The translations under genes and the position numbers were made by a program. From positions 1-23,262 of the forward strand of contig JBKPRH010000147.1 of the NCBI GenBank assembly GCA_046765795.1: 23,262 bases of DNA. The letters are read 5' to 3'. The notes beneath the pieces are model-generated. The model was not told where the DNA came from and did not search any database. It worked only from the letters and a program-made list of their open reading frames with translations. This DNA is from Gp6-AA40 sp046765795 (GTDB lineage: Bacteria; Acidobacteriota; Vicinamibacteria; Vicinamibacterales; UBA2999). The first letter of the stretch is position 1; each line of letters begins with the position of its first letter. This document shows, piece by piece, positions 23,183-23,262 of the stretch.

Positions 23183-23262
23183 TTAGGCCTCGGGACTCGA
23201 GACGAACAGATCCATTCCGAGCAACTGCGACAGATCACGCGCCGCCAACTGCCCCTTGACGC
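23183..23262 (-). CDS. C-terminal end of an unidentified protein (5' end outside window)
   Basis: The minus strand enters the window in an open frame and ends at TAA (23183-23185). The last residues read VKGQLAARDLSQLLGMDLF followed by VSSPEA. The codon pattern looks coding and the spacing to the baeRF3 gene (42 bp, same strand) suggests a shared transcript. The fragment is too short to assign a family. Confidence 0.55.
   Translation of the reverse strand, partial: VKGQLAARDLSQLLGMDLFVSSPEA

Noticed and set aside
1..23262. tRNA, rRNA, CRISPR array, insertion sequence or integrase
   Set aside because: No tandem spaced repeats, transposase-like or integrase-like translation, or cloverleaf-like segment was seen on either strand. 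This was a reading by eye, so a degenerate tRNA or small RNA could be missed.

Overview
The window looks like chromosomal DNA of a GC-rich member of the Acidobacteriota, probably Vicinamibacteria-like. This is inferred from four things: the end of an Oar-like TonB-dependent receptor, a PQQ-dependent quinoprotein, a PadR regulator next to an ADOP-type 'permease prefix' ABC permease, and the generally high GC with many GTG starts. No rRNA, tRNA, CRISPR array, transposase or integrase was seen. The window opens inside one gene and closes inside another.

Left part (1-8051): the C-terminus of a TonB-dependent receptor converges on a secreted PQQ-dependent dehydrogenase across a perfect 30-bp palindrome. 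A methyltransferase with an N-terminal membrane or signal segment is divergent from the dehydrogenase. A two-gene padR-permease operon follows, with two 18-bp palindromes 21 bp apart in front of padR. A secreted DUF4159 protein and a soluble SAM methyltransferase converge on a second hairpin.

Centre (8176-17930): a tightly packed minus-strand operon runs from 16505 down to 8176. In transcription order it encodes an ankyrin-like membrane protein, a GNAT acetyltransferase, two tandem beta-propeller glycosidase-like paralogues, a class I methyltransferase, a WbqC-family protein, a DegT/ArnB-type PLP aminotransferase, a GtrB/DPM1-like membrane glycosyltransferase and a secreted trypsin-fold protein that has lost its catalytic His and Ser. 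Several junctions are 1-4 nt overlaps and one gene appears to start at CTG. Divergent from the operon, with an abutting start codon, is a polytopic protein with GT-C glycosyltransferase-like features. Together these look like a compact pathway for making, decorating and transferring an amino-sugar-containing glycan. The combination, with two glycosidase-like paralogues and a pseudoprotease, is the most interesting part of the window.

Right part (17958-23262): a secreted DUF8021-like protein, a GltS-like sodium/glutamate symporter with a His/Asp-rich central loop, a type II NADH dehydrogenase preceded by a 10-bp-stem hairpin, a roughly 230-bp spacer with a possible gene remnant, a bacterial eRF1-like protein (baeRF family 3), and the last codons of an unidentified upstream gene. 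All family names come from reading the translations by eye; no database search was run.
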